Positions 63,750 to 64,000 of a DNA stretch of 64,000 nt are shown here, piece after piece. Origin of the DNA: Tritrichomonas musculus (Eukaryota > Parabasalia > Tritrichomonadida > Tritrichomonadidae). The stretch spans positions 310,001 through 374,000 of the forward strand of contig JAPFFF010000061.1 of the NCBI GenBank assembly GCA_039105265.1. Direction: 5' to 3'. Every line of letters begins with the position of its first letter. The first letter of the stretch is position 1. The notes below the pieces were generated by a model that worked only from the letters and a program-made list of their open reading frames with translations, was not told the origin of the DNA and ran no database searches. The position numbers and the translations under genes were made by a program.

Positions 63750-64000
63750 ATGAGCTATCTTTTTGACATCTCAGTTGACCTCTATTCTACTGCAAAAACT
63801 GAAGCCAGAAAAGAATACAAAGAAAGAATCAAAAATATTAAAGAGAAACCAAAATTTAAAAAACAGATGAAGGAATTTATGCAAAAGGCAAATAAAGAAA
63901 TTTCATTTGAAATAGACATTGGAGATAATGAAGATAAAAGATTAGCATTCACTGAGATGCTAAGGCAATTACACAAGAAGAATAAAAAGAATGTAGTGGT
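63750..64000 (+). CDS. Unknown lysine-rich protein (continues beyond window)
   Basis: The frame opens at 63,750 in a T-rich TTAAATG context and is open to the window end (83 codons seen). After MSYLFDISVDLYSTAK it is a highly charged helical protein (KEYKERIKNIKEKPKFKKQM, then FEIDIGDNEDKRLAFTEML). No family is recognised. It is probably the next gene of element 4. Confidence 0.5.
   Translation, partial: MSYLFDISVDLYSTAKTEARKEYKERIKNIKEKPKFKKQMKEFMQKANKEISFEIDIGDNEDKRLAFTEMLRQLHKKNKKNVV

Larger units (their letters stand above)
43023..64000. mobile_element. Polinton/Maverick element 4
   Basis: This fossil Polinton starts at a TIR beginning AGTAGTTAATAAATTGTCC and runs past the window end. 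Parts are a split polymerase locus (unknown protein, then PolB with primase-like domain), integrase, small basic protein, ExxGC/YN protein, KilA-N protein, two long fibre-like proteins and a GIY-YIG protein. No capsid or ATPase gene is visible before 64,000. It looks mostly whole with about two or three breaks. The TIR is about 98-99% identical to that of element 1, which suggests recent activity. The right end was not found. Confidence 0.8.

Overview
This is an AT-rich, apparently intronless stretch of a eukaryotic (probably protist) genome, filled almost end to end by Polinton/Maverick-type elements. The low GC, the dense packing of Mavericks and the KilA-N and GIY-YIG accessory genes fit a trichomonad (Trichomonas/Tritrichomonas type). 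That assignment is a guess: no rRNA or housekeeping gene is present to confirm it. All Polinton genes are treated here as fossils.

Layout. (1) 1-13,509: right part of Polinton 1. It has major capsid, pVI-like protein, packaging ATPase, integrase, candidate penton, Ulp1/adenain-type protease, an HNH gene, a fibre-like gene and a right terminal inverted repeat (13,084-13,509). (2) 13,510-17,949: host DNA with one plausible host gene, a membrane-anchored glycosyltransferase (14,437-15,594), and a 1.77-kb TIR-bounded DNA element with no long reading frame (15,797-17,562). (3) about 17.9-27.7 kb: Polinton 2, a partial copy with integrase, a small basic protein, HNH genes, a block of structured non-coding DNA containing a tRNA-like unit, and fibre-like genes. 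(4) about 28.2-40.7 kb: Polinton 3, with basic protein, integrase, protein-primed PolB, capsid-like proteins and ATPase; its integrase/PolB half looks richer in GC. (5) 40.7-43.0 kb: a spacer full of hairpins, a fold-back element and short dispersed repeats. (6) 43,023 to beyond the window end: Polinton 4. It begins with a TIR nearly identical to that of Polinton 1 and carries a PolB with an added primase-like domain, integrase, basic protein, KilA-N protein, two very long fibre-like proteins and a GIY-YIG protein.

How the genes fit together. Integrase and PolB would serve integration and replication. ATPase, protease, major capsid, candidate penton and pVI-like proteins form a virion module. 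The long coiled-coil proteins resemble trimeric fibres. Several small families recur in two to four elements without a known name. The most striking is the integrase plus small basic protein pair, head to head in three elements.

Points most worth a second look: a PolB fused to an archaeo-eukaryotic-primase-like domain; dynein-light-chain (LC8)-like motifs in four Polinton 1 proteins; poxvirus-late-like T-run/TAAATG starts in Polinton 1; a fibre with six W-x6-W repeats; and several families of hairpin repeats placed at or inside gene ends, one of them in frame inside a KilA-N gene.
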